This document shows, piece after piece, positions 10,415 through 21,959 of a stretch of DNA of 64,000 nt. The stretch covers positions 1,651,413 to 1,715,412 of the forward strand of contig NW_023998457.1 in NCBI RefSeq assembly GCF_014805625.2. The letters run 5' to 3'. Numbering within the stretch: position 1 is the stretch's first letter; the number at the start of each line of letters is the position of its first letter. The notes under the pieces are model-generated. The model did not search any database. It was given only the letters and a program-made list of their open reading frames with translations, and was not told the origin of the DNA. The position numbers were made by a program, and so were the translations under genes. The DNA comes from Glossina fuscipes. Lineage: Eukaryota > Arthropoda > Insecta > Diptera > Glossinidae.

Positions 10415-13400
10415 ATGTCTTCGCAACGTCAATTAAACGGTTGGCTGCTATCCGTGCTGATGGCCAGTAATTACATCTTACTTACAATTGCTTATCCGCA
10501 GAATGAAATCTACTCAAAACGTTTACAATCTTTGAATGGCTATAGTAGTAGTAATCAAGAATTTTCTCCTGTATATAAACACGATGAATCTCAGGAAACT
10601 GGTCGAAAATTGGCTGTCAAACCGAATGCTTCTAAGAAAGTTGCTTTAGATGACATAGATGCAGATCTTGATACGAATCAAATACAAGAAGCGCCTAATG
10701 GTTTCTCGTGGTCTAACATGTTATCAACATTTTTGAATATGTTCTTTTCGGGCGGCAATATAGCGCCATCAAAATCGGATGACATTGAAAATTCTGGCGG
10801 TTTTGCCGGTTCACCGTGGGCCAATGTCATTTCAATGGGTAAATTATTTCCAATTTTTAACTATTTAAGATGAAAGATTAATAATTTTTTTTTTTTTTTG
10901 TTTTCATTTTATACAGGTTTGAAAATCATTAACGCATTGTTGGGAGGCGGTGCACCAAGCGATGGCATCGATAAAGTAGATAACGGCGGCTCTCCTATGC
11001 AGGTAAATAGGAAAAATGAAATAACATGAAACAATTTTTAGAAAGTGTTAATTTAAAGTAGATTTCCTCAAGTGCTGAGAAACATATGTACATAAATTTC
11101 ATTTGATAACCAACTAACTAGTTTTGATTTTATAATTGCTTTTTTAAATGGAAAATTTTTCCAATAATTTTAAATTAAAATTTATATATAGTTCTTTTCG
11201 AGCGAGTCTCGAAATGTGCTAATCATCTTCTGTGAAATGTTGTGCAAGTCATACCGAAACGGAGATGGAACTATGGATGGAGTAATGGGCTATTGGAATT
11301 TTTTTATACCCCCTGAAAGAATACAAACACTCCTTGTCTAGTCTCTTCACTTGCTGTCGCTTTGCCCTTTGAATTTCCACGATCGCACAGGTTCAGCTAA
11401 AAACTTGAATTTTCGTGCATGATCGGTTCACTCGTAATCCTAGGCCATCCTCAACGTAGCAAGATTAACTTCAAAGTCCGCTTATTAACAATTCAACATC
11501 TCACTCAACAAGTTCTTAGGATGACAAACAAAAGTAGAATGATCATCGACGAAATATAATTTCTAGATAGTATTAACGGAAATGTGTCAAAATTTTCTGA
11601 CATTGCGACCATTAGTTTACACTTTACAGTTGTTTTAGTAATGCCATGTCCGAAAATCAGATTTTTCCATTACTTTACAAAAAAAAAAAGGAAGAAAGCA
11701 GCGTTGCATTTTATAGAAATTGCTGATCTTTAAATAGTTATTAAGAGCATTCAATAAATTTAGTGAACAAGAAGGGTTTTAAAAGATCTTAGTTGACGAG
11801 ATTTGATCAAAAACTAAAAAGAATTTTTTATTTTTCTGAAACGTACTTTCCTTCACTTCATTCCATTTTCCTCAAAGTAGCCCATCAATGATATTATTTA
11901 TGCATATCAAAACTGTTGTCAGTTTGAAAAATTCTAAAAAATTACCTTAAGGACGAGAGGCACTACGAAGGTATGTGGTATAAATTTGAATTGAAAGTTT
12001 TCGAAAATATAGCTTAGAGCAGTTTTGATAAAAATTTCGCTACCATTTATCGAAACTTAAATTCATATTTTGTAAGATTTCAAAATAACTTGACATTACC
12101 TACGACTTTGTAAGATACAGGAAAAATCCGAATTTCGCGTCTAGTGTCAGTAAAATGACTGCAAATTATAAACCAAGGTTCGGAATCTTATGAACCTATT
12201 TTGACATATTTCGTTGAATGGCTGGTACTGTCTAAAAATCATATGGACCCGTCACTAGACATTTTATATTTTAAATTAGCCACGGCTAATTTACGAAGGA
12301 TGCGTTATTGTTTATTCGAATATTTTCACATACTGTGCGCAAATACACCGTACCAAGTAATACAAGGTATGTTAAGTTTTTCAGATGTACGTAACACCCT
12401 GAAAGATTTGAGAATAGATCCACCTTTTATTATGTCGCCCGTGCCTGTTACTATAACCTTGTCTGTCCGTCTGTCTATTTCTCTCATTTGTCCTTGTGGT
12501 GTCTGTCATTGCATTTTTGTTTTCAATCAACCGGTCGTAATTTTTGAAATTTGACCCAAGGATGAACGTTATTAAAAATGGTTTCGATTGTTTCATTTTT
12601 TCGGCCAACTTTCCTTCATGTAAAGCCTTTTTTTGAAAAGAACTTACACGGAAAAAAGCTGCAATTGTGCAAATTTTTCGATAAAACTCGCTAAGTAATA
12701 GTACTGTAACTTTCTAAACTGGGATGAAAAATTTGATTCAATTGCGGTAACTTATTAAAGCCCCGCTTATATAACCGATCCTACAGGAACTAAATTTTTA
12801 TATTATAAAAAGGCATCATTTTTAATATTTCATGGTGAAAATGAGTCCCGAATAGTAAATTGACAAAATTTTGGGCTACGTAGATCGATTTTTTGGATAC
12901 CACCTTATATAAGGATTCTTAGGAAATGCAAGTCCTTACTTACCAGAAAAGACTAATTGCTAATACTTTGTGACGAAAATCTGTTCCTAGTAGTTATTCG
13001 ATAAAAACAATAAACGCACCGAATTTAAACCACAATGGTGTATTTCCCGCGCCCCATTCAATATAAGATTTCTCATGAATAACAAGACCTTCAGCAAAAG
13101 ATCTAATTTTTAATATTTTATAATTCAAATGAGTCCACATTAAATTAACCAAAAAATTAACAGCAGGGAATTGGGACCATGTAGGTCTATTTTTTAAATC
13201 TTAGCACGTATAGGCGTTATCATGGAAAGCAAACCCTTCTATGGAGAGAAAGTCTAAATTCTAGTTTTCTATGATGGAAACTGAAAAATAATAAAATTTT
13301 GTAGAAGTAAACTAGATTTGCTAAATTTAGATCACATCGTGTGTTGTTTCGAAAATTCTCCGATTTCGGGCTTTCGTAAAAACTATGCGTTTGCATGAAA

Positions 13401-16400
13401 GTGTACTATTACCAAAATGAGCGATTAACTATATTAGCCCCAGCGGTGTAGGACGTCTAAAAGTCGGCTTTGCCCGGCTGTATTGTTCTTATTTGTTTTT
13501 GTGTGGTAGAGATAAGGAGAGTATAAACCAATTTTTGGCTTATTATATACATTTCGTGTTGAGATCATACTATAAAATTTATATGCATTTATAAAGTCAA
13601 AATTTTTGTATTGTATTATTGTATTTCCTTTTTTTTTTGTTTGTTTTTTTGTTTTGTTTCATTGAAGGATTTTAAAAACAAAACTTTCTTTTTTCTCTTT
13701 ATTTTTACTTGAACTTTACTTCGCTTAACTTTGGTTAATATATGTAATTTACGTCTGCGTACTATACAATTGCTTTCACAAATATGAACAAAACGCTTCC
13801 ATTTGTACCGTTTATATACCATCATCATAATTACATAAAAAAAAACCAAACACAAAATAAAAAAAAATAAAAAAAAAACTATTTTAAAATGTATTTACGC
13901 TGCCGTGTTTTGTGTGGTATGGTCTATTGTATGTATATGTGGGTATGTGGATTTTAAATGGTTTCTCGCTTGCAACAGGGCATCTTAGCGGCTGTACTTT
14001 CATCAGTACTGGGCACAAAAGATCCAGAGCAAGTGAATTCAATGGCCAAGCAAGCCGGAGAGGTAAAAACAAGCATTTCTTTCTTTTTTTTATTTATTCC
14101 TTAGCTTTTAATTTTTCTTATCATTACTTGTTATCATTATTAAGTAGATATAAGCTTAATTTTTTAATTTTTTTAATTTTTGTTTTGTTTTGTTTTTTTT
14201 TTTGTAATAATTTTTTATTAACAACAATAGTATTTCAATTATTTGCATTAGTTGTTTTTATGTTGGAGGAGAAATTTTTTGTTAAAAATTAATGTTTTTT
14301 TTTTTCTTATTAATTTTACAGTTCATACAAATCGTTATGAACTTGTTGGATGCTTTGAAAACATCGTTCTCGCATCGTTCATTGACTGCACGTTCGTTGG
14401 GAAAACGCGATTCTGTAAGTGACGCTGCTGTTGCCGGCATCTCTATGTTAAAGGGCTATGTACGCACCTATCGTAATACAGACGAACAATGCCTGCAACG
14501 TTATATGTGTGAAGCTAATAACGAATGCATTCGAGAAATTGGCGGATCAAGTATATTCTGTCAATTAGGATCGTAAGTTTATTAATTTAACTTTTGGGTG
14601 CTTTTTTCAAAATAATTTTTTTAAATCTATCTCAGAAGAAATACTAGATTTGTTAAATGTTTCCAAAACTTGGAAATATATATTAGAGATCGTAAAGAAG
14701 GTTAAGTTTGGGTACCTGGTTTTCACGTTGAAAAATAACCGAAAAAATGGTGCTGTCATTAAGTAGAACCATCGCCTCGAAGCTAAGGTTCGCGGGTTTA
14801 AATCGCAGTAGGCAGGGTTGTTTTTCTACATGCTTATCCGTCGCTATAGTGAGTGCTCTGTCGATAAAGCCATTTACATATACCGATTGGTCAGTTTCTA
14901 CCTCTTTTTATTTTTTTGACTTTTTTCTGACCGTCACCCTGTTGCAGGGCCACCCTTTAGATGGTTGGTCACGCAACAAGTAAGACCACTGCAGTGAGGC
15001 ACGTTCCACCGTTAAATACCCTACACTACTTTGTTTAATACTGTTTTTCATAGAACAAATTTTTAAAGTAAGGCACTATGAGGGACATGGTTGAACAAGT
15101 GGTCAGATCGGAACCATTTTCAATTGTGTTTGTCCTTGGCTCAAAGCACATTGGTATACCAAATTTCATAAAAAATTCTCCAAAATTGCGCCCTATACGC
15201 TGAGCAAAGTAAAACAAGACGGACCGACGGACAGACAAGCTAAGATCGATTTACTCAATCAATCAAGGTGAAATCAATAAACGACGGATTTATCTCAATT
15301 TTTTCTGGGTGTTGCATGCATCCGCTCGAAATTACTGCTACAGGCGGTATAGGATAGAATAGGTGCTTGCATGTATTTTGATCAATAGGATCTATTGATG
15401 AAAATGATAAAATAATGTGAAATATCAAGAAACTTTCGAATAGCTTAGAAGTTGATAAATTAACTGTTTCCATACGTTTACATACGGTGGGAAAAATCCA
15501 AAAGAAGGGAATATGGCTGTCGGACGAATTGACTGAAAATGCCGTTTCAGACCGTTTCAACATCGTGGTGTCCTTGCTTGCCAGGCAAAAAAATAAAAAT
15601 TTTCTACAACGTATTGTGACTGGAAAAGTGGGTCTATTAAACCAATTCGAAGCTCAGAAAGCCATGGGATGGTCATCCACTCCGAACCGGAATATTCATG
15701 GTCTTAAAGTTTTGCGATGTGACTATGGTGGAACCAATAAGGTGTAGTGTATTATGAGCTAATAAAACCGAATGAAACTGTCACTGCAGATGTGTACCGA
15801 CGTCAATTAAGCAAATTGTACGATGTTTGATTGGAAAAAAGACCAGCAATAGCGACTAAGAGACGCAAGGTCATCCTCTGTCAGAATGTCAGAATGGTTA
15901 GAATGTTGCAATTCGAATGAGACATTGTGTCGTACCCAGCATACTCAACCAGACGCGGCGCCTTCTGAGCACCACTTGCTCAGATCGAGACCGAATGGCT
16001 TAGCTGGCTGTTACGAAGTGCTGAAGAAATGCAAAAATGGGTTGATAGTTCAATCGCTGCGAAACCATTATCATTTTTTTGATACGATGTCGCCATGTTG
16101 CCTGAAAGATGGGTAGAAGTTGTTGAAAATGATGGAAAACGTTTTGGTTAATATATATACATTGTGACATTTTCAAAATGAAAAAATGATCAAAATACTT
16201 GCAAGCGCCTAAACAAATAAACGAAAACAAAAAGGCGGCTAAAACATTATTTGAAATAGATATAATACACGATATACGATAAACCATACGTATGGTACTG
16301 TATGTACGGCCTACCCATCATATGTTATGCAAACGATAAACTTTTTTCTTTTTGTCTTTTTTTCGTTACAGTTATGCTACCAGTTACTTGTTGGACCGGA

Positions 16401-16498
16401 CTAGTGATAGTAAATTTGAAAATATCTATGATGCTGGACGAAGGGGGCGTTCTGGACTCGATTGCAGTCAATTATATTTGGAATGCAATGAAGTTTAA
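10415..16498 (+). CDS. Five-exon gene for a secreted six-cysteine protein of unknown function
   Basis: I assembled the exons from splice consensus and reading phase: 10415-10838, 10917-11002, 13979-14062, 14322-14572 and 16372-16498. All introns are GT-AG, the phases match throughout, and the total is 972 nt, giving 323 residues. The ATG sits one base after a good acceptor (AAATTTCAG ending 10413), so a non-coding 5' exon is likely. The protein has an N-terminal hydrophobic signal segment (about residues 9-26), a polar spacer, and a glycine-rich stretch across exons 1-2 (MGLKIINALLGGG). Two amphipathic or hydrophobic stretches follow, one in exon 3 (GILAAVLSSVLG) and one in early exon 4 (FIQIVMNLLDAL). 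All six cysteines lie in a compact C-terminal domain, four in exon 4 and two in exon 5 (DCSQLYLEC), suggesting three disulfides. A GKR site before the cysteine domain (about residues 226-228) could allow proprotein cleavage. I do not recognise a named family. Introns 2 and 4 hold transposon debris. Confidence 0.8.
11490..11660 (+). mobile_element. Mariner 5'-region fragment in intron 2
   Basis: The segment resembles 47918-48030, with CAACAAGTTCTTAGGATGAC against CAATAAGTTCGTGGGATGAC. A following segment reads CATTGCGACCATTAGTTTAC against ATTTCGATCATTGGTTTAC. The 47.9-kb copy continues into a mariner transposase, so this is probably the 5' end of the same element type without the coding part. 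Confidence 0.4.
12390..13497 (+). repeat. Near-full-length family-A repeat copy in intron 2
   Basis: This is a sense copy. It starts near GATCCACCTTTTATTATGTC, has a TTGTCTGTCCGTCTGTC tract near 12460, and runs through several family blocks. It ends GCGGTGTAGGACGTCTAAAA, then GTCGGCTTTGCCCGGCTGTA and TTGTTCTTATTTGTTTT. At about 1.1 kb it is among the longest copies here. It accounts for over a third of intron 2 (11003-13978) of the six-cysteine gene. Confidence 0.6.
14745..14815 (+). repeat. tRNA-like segment, possible SINE head
   Basis: Within intron 4, the sequence GCCTCGAAGCTAAGGTTCGC is followed by GGGTTTAAATCGC. The second part resembles a Pol III B box (GGTTCRANYCC) preceded by an anticodon-stem-like stretch. 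The acceptor stem and D arm do not fold convincingly by eye. A tRNA-derived SINE or decayed tRNA is possible, and weakly supported. Confidence 0.25.
15050..15260 (-). repeat. Family-A repeat fragment in intron 4
   Basis: The fragment carries GTCCTTGGCTCAAAGCACAT, ACCAAATTTCATAAAAAATT, and the GACGGACCGACGGACAGACA tract. It is antisense, with both ends truncated. Confidence 0.55.
15359..16212 (+). mobile_element. Mariner, internally deleted and frameshifted, in intron 4
   Basis: The left end (AGGTGCTTGCATGTATTTTG, then ATCAA) and right end (ATCAAAATACTTGCAAGCGC, then CTAA) are diverged mariner TIRs matching the pair at 1178-1817. Inside, 15487-15747 encodes transposase-like sequence (ELTENAVSDRFNIVVSLLAR) and a PNRNIHGLKVLRCDY segment. 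The GDEKW catalytic block is altered and a stop falls at 15747. A downstream out-of-frame segment matches the YSPDAAPSEHHLLRSR region. At 854 bp it is shorter than a full element and cannot encode transposase. Confidence 0.85.
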
Positions 16499-16889
16499 TA
16501 TCAAAATTCATTAATTCTTTAGGTTAAAATTAAGATATTTAGCAAAAAAAAAACGAAAAAAAACAGAAGGATTTATAGACTGCCTTCAGCCTATCTAATT
16601 ATTTCATATTTATCCTCTTTACATACACACTAAATTATTGCTTTAGTTTTATTTATTTATTTATTTTATTTTTTGTATTAAGTTCAAAAACATTTATTTA
16701 TTTATTGACATTTTTTTTTTTTATTGTGGATAAAATTTTAATTTAAGCTTTTTTGTCTTTGTTTTACGAGCTTTACGAGAATTTTGTATTAAGAAAAAAT
16801 AACTTTTATTTAAATTTCAAAATAATGCTGTTTGATGTTAACAAAAAAAACAAAGCTTTTTAGAAAAGAAAATTTTATAGCAGTTTTTC

Positions 16890-17170
16890 GTAAGCGTGTC
16901 TGTCCATCCTTCATCCTTCATCTGTCCATGTAAAATAGTTTTCAAGTTACAGGTCGAAATTTTTGAGAAATTTCATTGAAATTTCGTTCAGTGACGTCTT
17001 TTGATCTAGGGACAATGAACGCTATTGAAGATGATTCGAATCGGTCTATACTGCAATTTTTTTTAAAAATTTCTTAGCGCAAGTGGCTAAGTAGTAGTAT
17101 TACGGCATTCTAAATTGGTGTGAAGGCTCTAGATCGCGGCTACCAAGTTAGTGATTACTGATTCAAAACT
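16890..17170 (+). repeat. Family-A repeat fragment
   Basis: A sense fragment with GTCTGTCCATCC and ATCTGTCCATGTAAAATAGT, then TTTTGAGAAATTTCATTGAA. It lies 3' of the six-cysteine gene. No canonical AATAAA is evident immediately after that gene's stop codon. Confidence 0.5.
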
Positions 17171-17558
17171 TATGTGCGGTAGAGTTTATTGTAATTATTG
17201 ATTTATTATATATTTCACTTTATTTCCTTTTATTTATGGTACTTCTTATAAAGATGCTGTAACAGAAACGATTTTTTATTCCATCTTCCTAGGCTTTTTT
17301 TTTTAATGCTTATTGTAGACATGGTCGGAAATAGAATATTCTGTTTGGCGGAAGTAAAATAAAATTACGAAATCGAAATACTTTCGGAAAGTGCACTCCG
17401 AAAGAATTGTTTTGTATTGGATTGTATAATGCGTGGGAGAATCAAAGGGCAGGCAAAGATTTTCATTACTTATTATAACCATCACAGTTTCTTGAAATTA
17501 AAATCTTTAAGAATAGTAAATTTTCTACTGTAGCTTATCTTTAAACAATTAAAATAAT

Positions 17559-17980
17559 AAATGATAATTCTTTGCCCTATTTTCTAAAAAATGATAATTC
17601 TTTGCCCTATTTTCAAAAAAATGATGATTCTTTGCCCTATTTTCAAAAAAATGATAATTCCTTACCCTATTTTCTAAAAAATGATAATTCTTTACCCTAT
17701 TTCAAAAAAATGATAATTCCTTACCCTATTTTCTAAAAAATGATAATTCTTTACCGTATTTTCAAAAAAATGATAATTCTTTACCCTATTTTCTAAAAAA
17801 TGATAATTCTTTGCCCTATTTTCAAAAAAAATGATAATTCTTTGCCCTATTTTCTAAAAAAGGATAATTCTTTACCCTATTTCAAAAATATGATAATTCT
17901 TTACCCTATTTTCAAAAAAATGATAATTCTTTACCCTATTTCAAAAAAATGATAATTCTTTACCTTATTTCAAAAAAATA
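17559..17980. repeat. 30-bp minisatellite, 14 units
   Basis: There are fourteen head-to-tail units of about 30 bp, with core ATGATAATTCTTTGCCCTAT followed by TTTC and a run of A. Units differ mainly by G/A in TTTGCCC or TTTACCC, T/C in ATTCTTT or ATTCCTT, one T or none before the A-run, and A-run length. Some variants alternate along the array, as expected from unequal exchange of two-unit blocks. Confidence 0.95.
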
Positions 17981-18259
17981 ACAGTTATCGATCGGGCACA
18001 TACTTACCAGGCTACCTTCCTATCTCCTTCTCTTTCTTGACTTTTTTCTGAATATCCTCATGTTAGGGAAGACCCTTGAGTCATTGATTACATTTGTCCG
18101 CTGATTGTTAGGCATTTATGTAAGTATTAAGAAAAAGTATTATTTTTTAAAAATCTTAAAATATGGCAACACTAAAGCAATTTTTTCGGGGTACCGTTAA
18201 TTGCAACTGAATTGAATTGAATTGAAGCTTTGCATAGTTGTGTGATTGACAATGTAGGA

Positions 18260-18345
18260 GGTGTGAAATGAGCTACTGTCTGTCTGTCTGCCTGTCTGTC
18301 TGTGTGTCTGTCTCTCTATCTTTACATTCGTGTGTATTTGTGTGT
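18260..18345. repeat. (CTGT/TGTC)n simple repeat
   Basis: A run of CTGTCTGTCTGCCTGTCTGT units passes into GTGTGTCTGTCTCTC. Open frames called here on either strand are by-products of the repeat. A CATA-type microsatellite follows at 18746-18782. Confidence 0.85.
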
Positions 18346-19513
18346 GCCTGTGTGTGTGCGTTTATATTCGTAATGGCAATAAAATGGTGTGAAAAAAATC
18401 CTTTAAAAATAAATAAAATACAAACAACAACACCAGCAGCAGAAAGAACAACAGAAACAACAACAATGTCATGAGCAACAACAACATGACAAACAGGGAA
18501 AAAACATCTAAGCAAACACATCAGATTTCTTAATTTAATTGGCTTTACGCGAGTTTTTCTTAATGTGGCCTGTCGTTGCCATTATACCAGAAACTCTTGG
18601 TTCGGGTTTAGATATTAAAACTCGGCAGTCTCTAGAAGAATATATGCGGTTGGTGGTTGTTCGTAGCGTTACCGAGAGAACCAAAAATTTCTTGGTGAAA
18701 TATTACAAAGAGACAAAACACATACCTATCTGTCCACATGCATATCAACATACATACATTCATACATACATACATACATATATTTGCACCTGCATGCATA
18801 CGTAGCTTACAAGTGGCTCGTTAGATGTCAATATAAGCGCAGAAAATGTGCATTAAAAAGAAAACGCATAATCTCCATTACCAACCAGTAGAAAATTGCG
18901 TAAGACTTTAAAAAAATATTTTGCTTTTGTGTGATTGACGAGCATTTGACTTAAAAGTTCATACTTTCTAACAACGTAGCTTTTTGATAAGGTATAAGGT
19001 TTCAAATTAACAATAACCTAGCTACAGCATGCTTTTAAAAATAATATGTAGACAATACGGATGAAAAGAATGCAAACTGAAGGAATTTCTTTTTCGAGAA
19101 ATTGTGTTTAAAGTTTTAAAATAATTTCATTAACCTGCAACCCCACTGAAAATGTCAAACCGTATTCAAATATTCATGAAGGTATCTTTTTGGTCGCAAC
19201 TGTACCTTACCAATAACGCAATGCAGGGAAAATTTAAACTTCAACAACGAAAGCTCCATTCCAAAGTGTTGAATTCTTACCAAAAGCACTAAGTGCTTTC
19301 AAATCACTCTCAGAGTCGTATCTGCACAATAAAATTATACTAACATACTTACGCTGGAAAAGGCTTTTAAATAAATGTAAATACTTTTTTAAGATAAATG
19401 ATATAATAAATCAACAGATTAGGTTAAGAAAATTCCCAAATTTTGAATCAAAAAATTTCTTTCAAAAAATCATTCTATTATGCAAATATTTTAAAAGGTT
19501 CAATCTATAAAAA

Positions 19514-20520
19514 ATAAGTAAGAACATTATAGTCGAGTGATGCCGATCATTATGTATCCTACACCGCTTCGTCTAGTAAAGTTATTTGGTCGTTTTCCAA
19601 ACCAAAAGGACACATTATTTTCATGCAAAGCCTATTGGAAGGTTATCCATATCTCCATATAAGCACATGCTTTTCGTGATAACGCTAATATGTGCTAGGT
19701 TCCAAAAAATAGACCGATTTGATCCAAATTCCCTACTACTAATTTTTTTTGCTCTTATGAGTTATTAACATAGCGCGGTATATTTTACATGGAGTGGGGG
19801 AAAAAAGTATACCCATGTTGTTCAGATCAGATCCACTTAGTTTTTTTATTTAAATACTATACGAGAAAATTTTCATCACAAAAAAAATTAACAAGTACGC
19901 TTTTTTGACACATAAGGGTTTACATATGCAGCGGTATCCAAAAAATAGTTTCTACATGGGCCTGATTCGGTAAGGTAGATGTCTTTGTCAATTTACTGTT
20001 ATGAGCTAATTTTCACTATGATATGACCCCTTTTCCCTTATAAAGCTTTATTTTCCGCAGGGATGGTTATATGAGAGGGTGTTCAAGAATTTAACCGCAG
20101 CCAGTTCAAAGTTTTCACACCAATTTAGAATGCCGAAATACTACTATTTAGTCACTTTTACCCAGAAATTTTGAAAATTGTAATTTTTTTTCACATAACA
20201 TCGTTTTAAAATAGGACGAGAGTAGTCGAAAAAGTCAACCAGTTCGAACCATTTTCAAAAGCGTTCGTTTTTGGGCTAAAGTGCGTTAGTGTAATAAGTT
20301 TCATCAATATATGTCAAAAATTGCCACCTTTAACTTGAACCAAAAGTTACATGGACAAACATCAGATGAACAAACGGACAGACAGGCTTAGATCGATACA
20401 GAACATGATTCTGGATCGATCGGTATAATGAACAGTGGGTCTATCTTAATCCGCTTATGGGGGTTACATACTTACAAACTTATTACATCCTGCACCCCAA
20501 ATGGTGTAGGGTATAAAAAT
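19514..20520 (-). repeat. Near-full-length family-A repeat copy
   Basis: This antisense copy starts AAGTAAGAACATTATAGTCG and CATTATGTATCCTACACCGC. It ends with the GACAGACAGGCTTAGATCGA tract, CGATCGGTATAATG, a GTGGGTCTATCTTAATCCGC block and GGTGTAGGGTATAAAAA. The 5' edge matches the inverse of the 3' edges of sense copies at 13497, 32138 and 55030, so it marks a real element end. Confidence 0.65.
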
Positions 20521-20664
20521 TAAAAAAAATTTGTTCTTAAAAATTTATAGTGATTTCTCTTTTGAATGTCTTCCTAACAAAAGGCGCATTGAAGGGATTC
20601 GAAATCATCAAAATCGAGCACTTGCCGAAGAAAAAATCTCTCAACAAAGTCTGAAATAGTCGCA

Positions 20665-21055
20665 CCTTACAGTACTACTTGTACAAGGGATATTAAGATT
20701 GTGCAAATGTATGCCCGAGATAGACCCACCTTTTATTATACCGATCGATTCAAAATCATTTTCAAAATCAGTTCTGAAACGATCTAAGTATATCCGTCTG
20801 ACTGCCTCGGTTTATTCTATTAATTAAATCTATAGGTCGCAATTTTTGAGATATTTTCATGAAACTTTGTATACTGATATGTTTTGGCCAAAGGACGAAC
20901 TCCGTTGAACTTTAATAATACTTTAGGTTAAAAATTTAATATTCGAACACTTCCTTATCACTTATTCGATAATATGTAAATGATATATGGATAACTGTGG
21001 GATAATGGTGGGCAGCGCCCAGCATAGTGTTTTTACTTCTTTTATATATGTTTTA
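20665..21055 (+). repeat. Family-A repeat copy, internally deleted
   Basis: A sense copy beginning with a GATAGACCCACCTTTTATTA block and ending in GGTGGGCAGCGCCCAGCATA, then GTGTTTTTACTTCTTTT. The middle of the element is missing. Confidence 0.55.
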
Positions 21056-21104
21056 TATTAAAAAAATCCAAACAATAAATTTTTCTCTTCACTTTTAAAA
21101 CAGA

Positions 21105-21925
21105 AATTCTTGTTCCCATTGCATGAGCATGTACTTTGTAGTACTTAGTGGAAAAAAATTCCTTCAGTATTTAATTTAAACCACTTCAAACTATACACCA
21201 ACTTCAAATTCCATTTGGGTAAAAAATGTTGGATGAGCATTCGTTGATTTTGATGCGAATTTGTGCACCAGAAAGCTACTAAGGTTTTAGAATGCGTTAG
21301 TTGCTCGATAGGCATAGATTTTAACTCCTAATTCCTTAACATATCGTAAGACAACGATTGTTTAACTGTTTTTAAGCGTCTAATGTACTTATTATGCCAA
21401 GGCATGTCCATCACAATTAGATTATATCTATTCAAGTCCTTTAGTAAACTAATGAGATTTCTTACATCGTGGTTAAAAAATCGGCTTAAACCTTGATTGT
21501 TAAATTCACGATTGTGGAATGAGAAGCTTTGAAAACGCTTAGTAGCATTGACTCCATGAAATTGTGGCAATTCATAGCCCATTTCCCAATAACGAGGCAT
21601 ATTTTCCATTTCTTGATGAATTGGAAATATACCCGCTTTTATATGTTGCAAAAAGGGTAATAAGCGTTGGTTAAACTCGCGCAGGCGAGTTATAATTTTG
21701 CATGTAGTTGGATTATCTATGGTGCCTTTAAAGAATAAGCGTATAATCTATGGTGCCTTACCTATAATGCCAACCATGTGAGAATGCCCTTGTTAGCATA
21801 TTCTAGTTTACGTTTCCCGAGTAGTCGTTTATTTTTATCGAGTTGTTTTTTGAAGTTCTCAGAGCTGTCTTTGCTGTTGAGAGGTAATCGCGGTGAGAAA
21901 TTGAATAATTATGGTTTTAAATTAT
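21105..21925 (-). pseudogene. METTL4: METTL4 (N6-adenine methyltransferase) pseudogene
   Basis: The minus strand reads as the MT-A70-type methyltransferase METTL4, which methylates adenine N6 in U2 snRNA or DNA. The longest clean part (21331-21651) ends with NLIVMDMPWHNKYIRRLKTV. The DMPW at 21397-21408 lies where the family has its catalytic DPPW, so the first Pro is Met. A TAG stop at 21328-21330 interrupts the frame. The same frame then continues with clear homology: MPIEQLTHSKTLVAFWCTNS, then a PKWNLKLVYSLKWFKLNTEG segment. Upstream is a frameshift around a small internal duplication (ATCTATGGTGCCT twice, 21710-21765) before a further METTL4-like N-terminal piece (to about 21920). Both gene ends are missing. 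No poly-A tail or target duplication was found, so I cannot say whether it is a retrocopy or a decayed segmental copy. Confidence 0.8.
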
Positions 21926-21959
21926 AACTCACATCATTCTCTGCGGCGCGCCGTTTATA

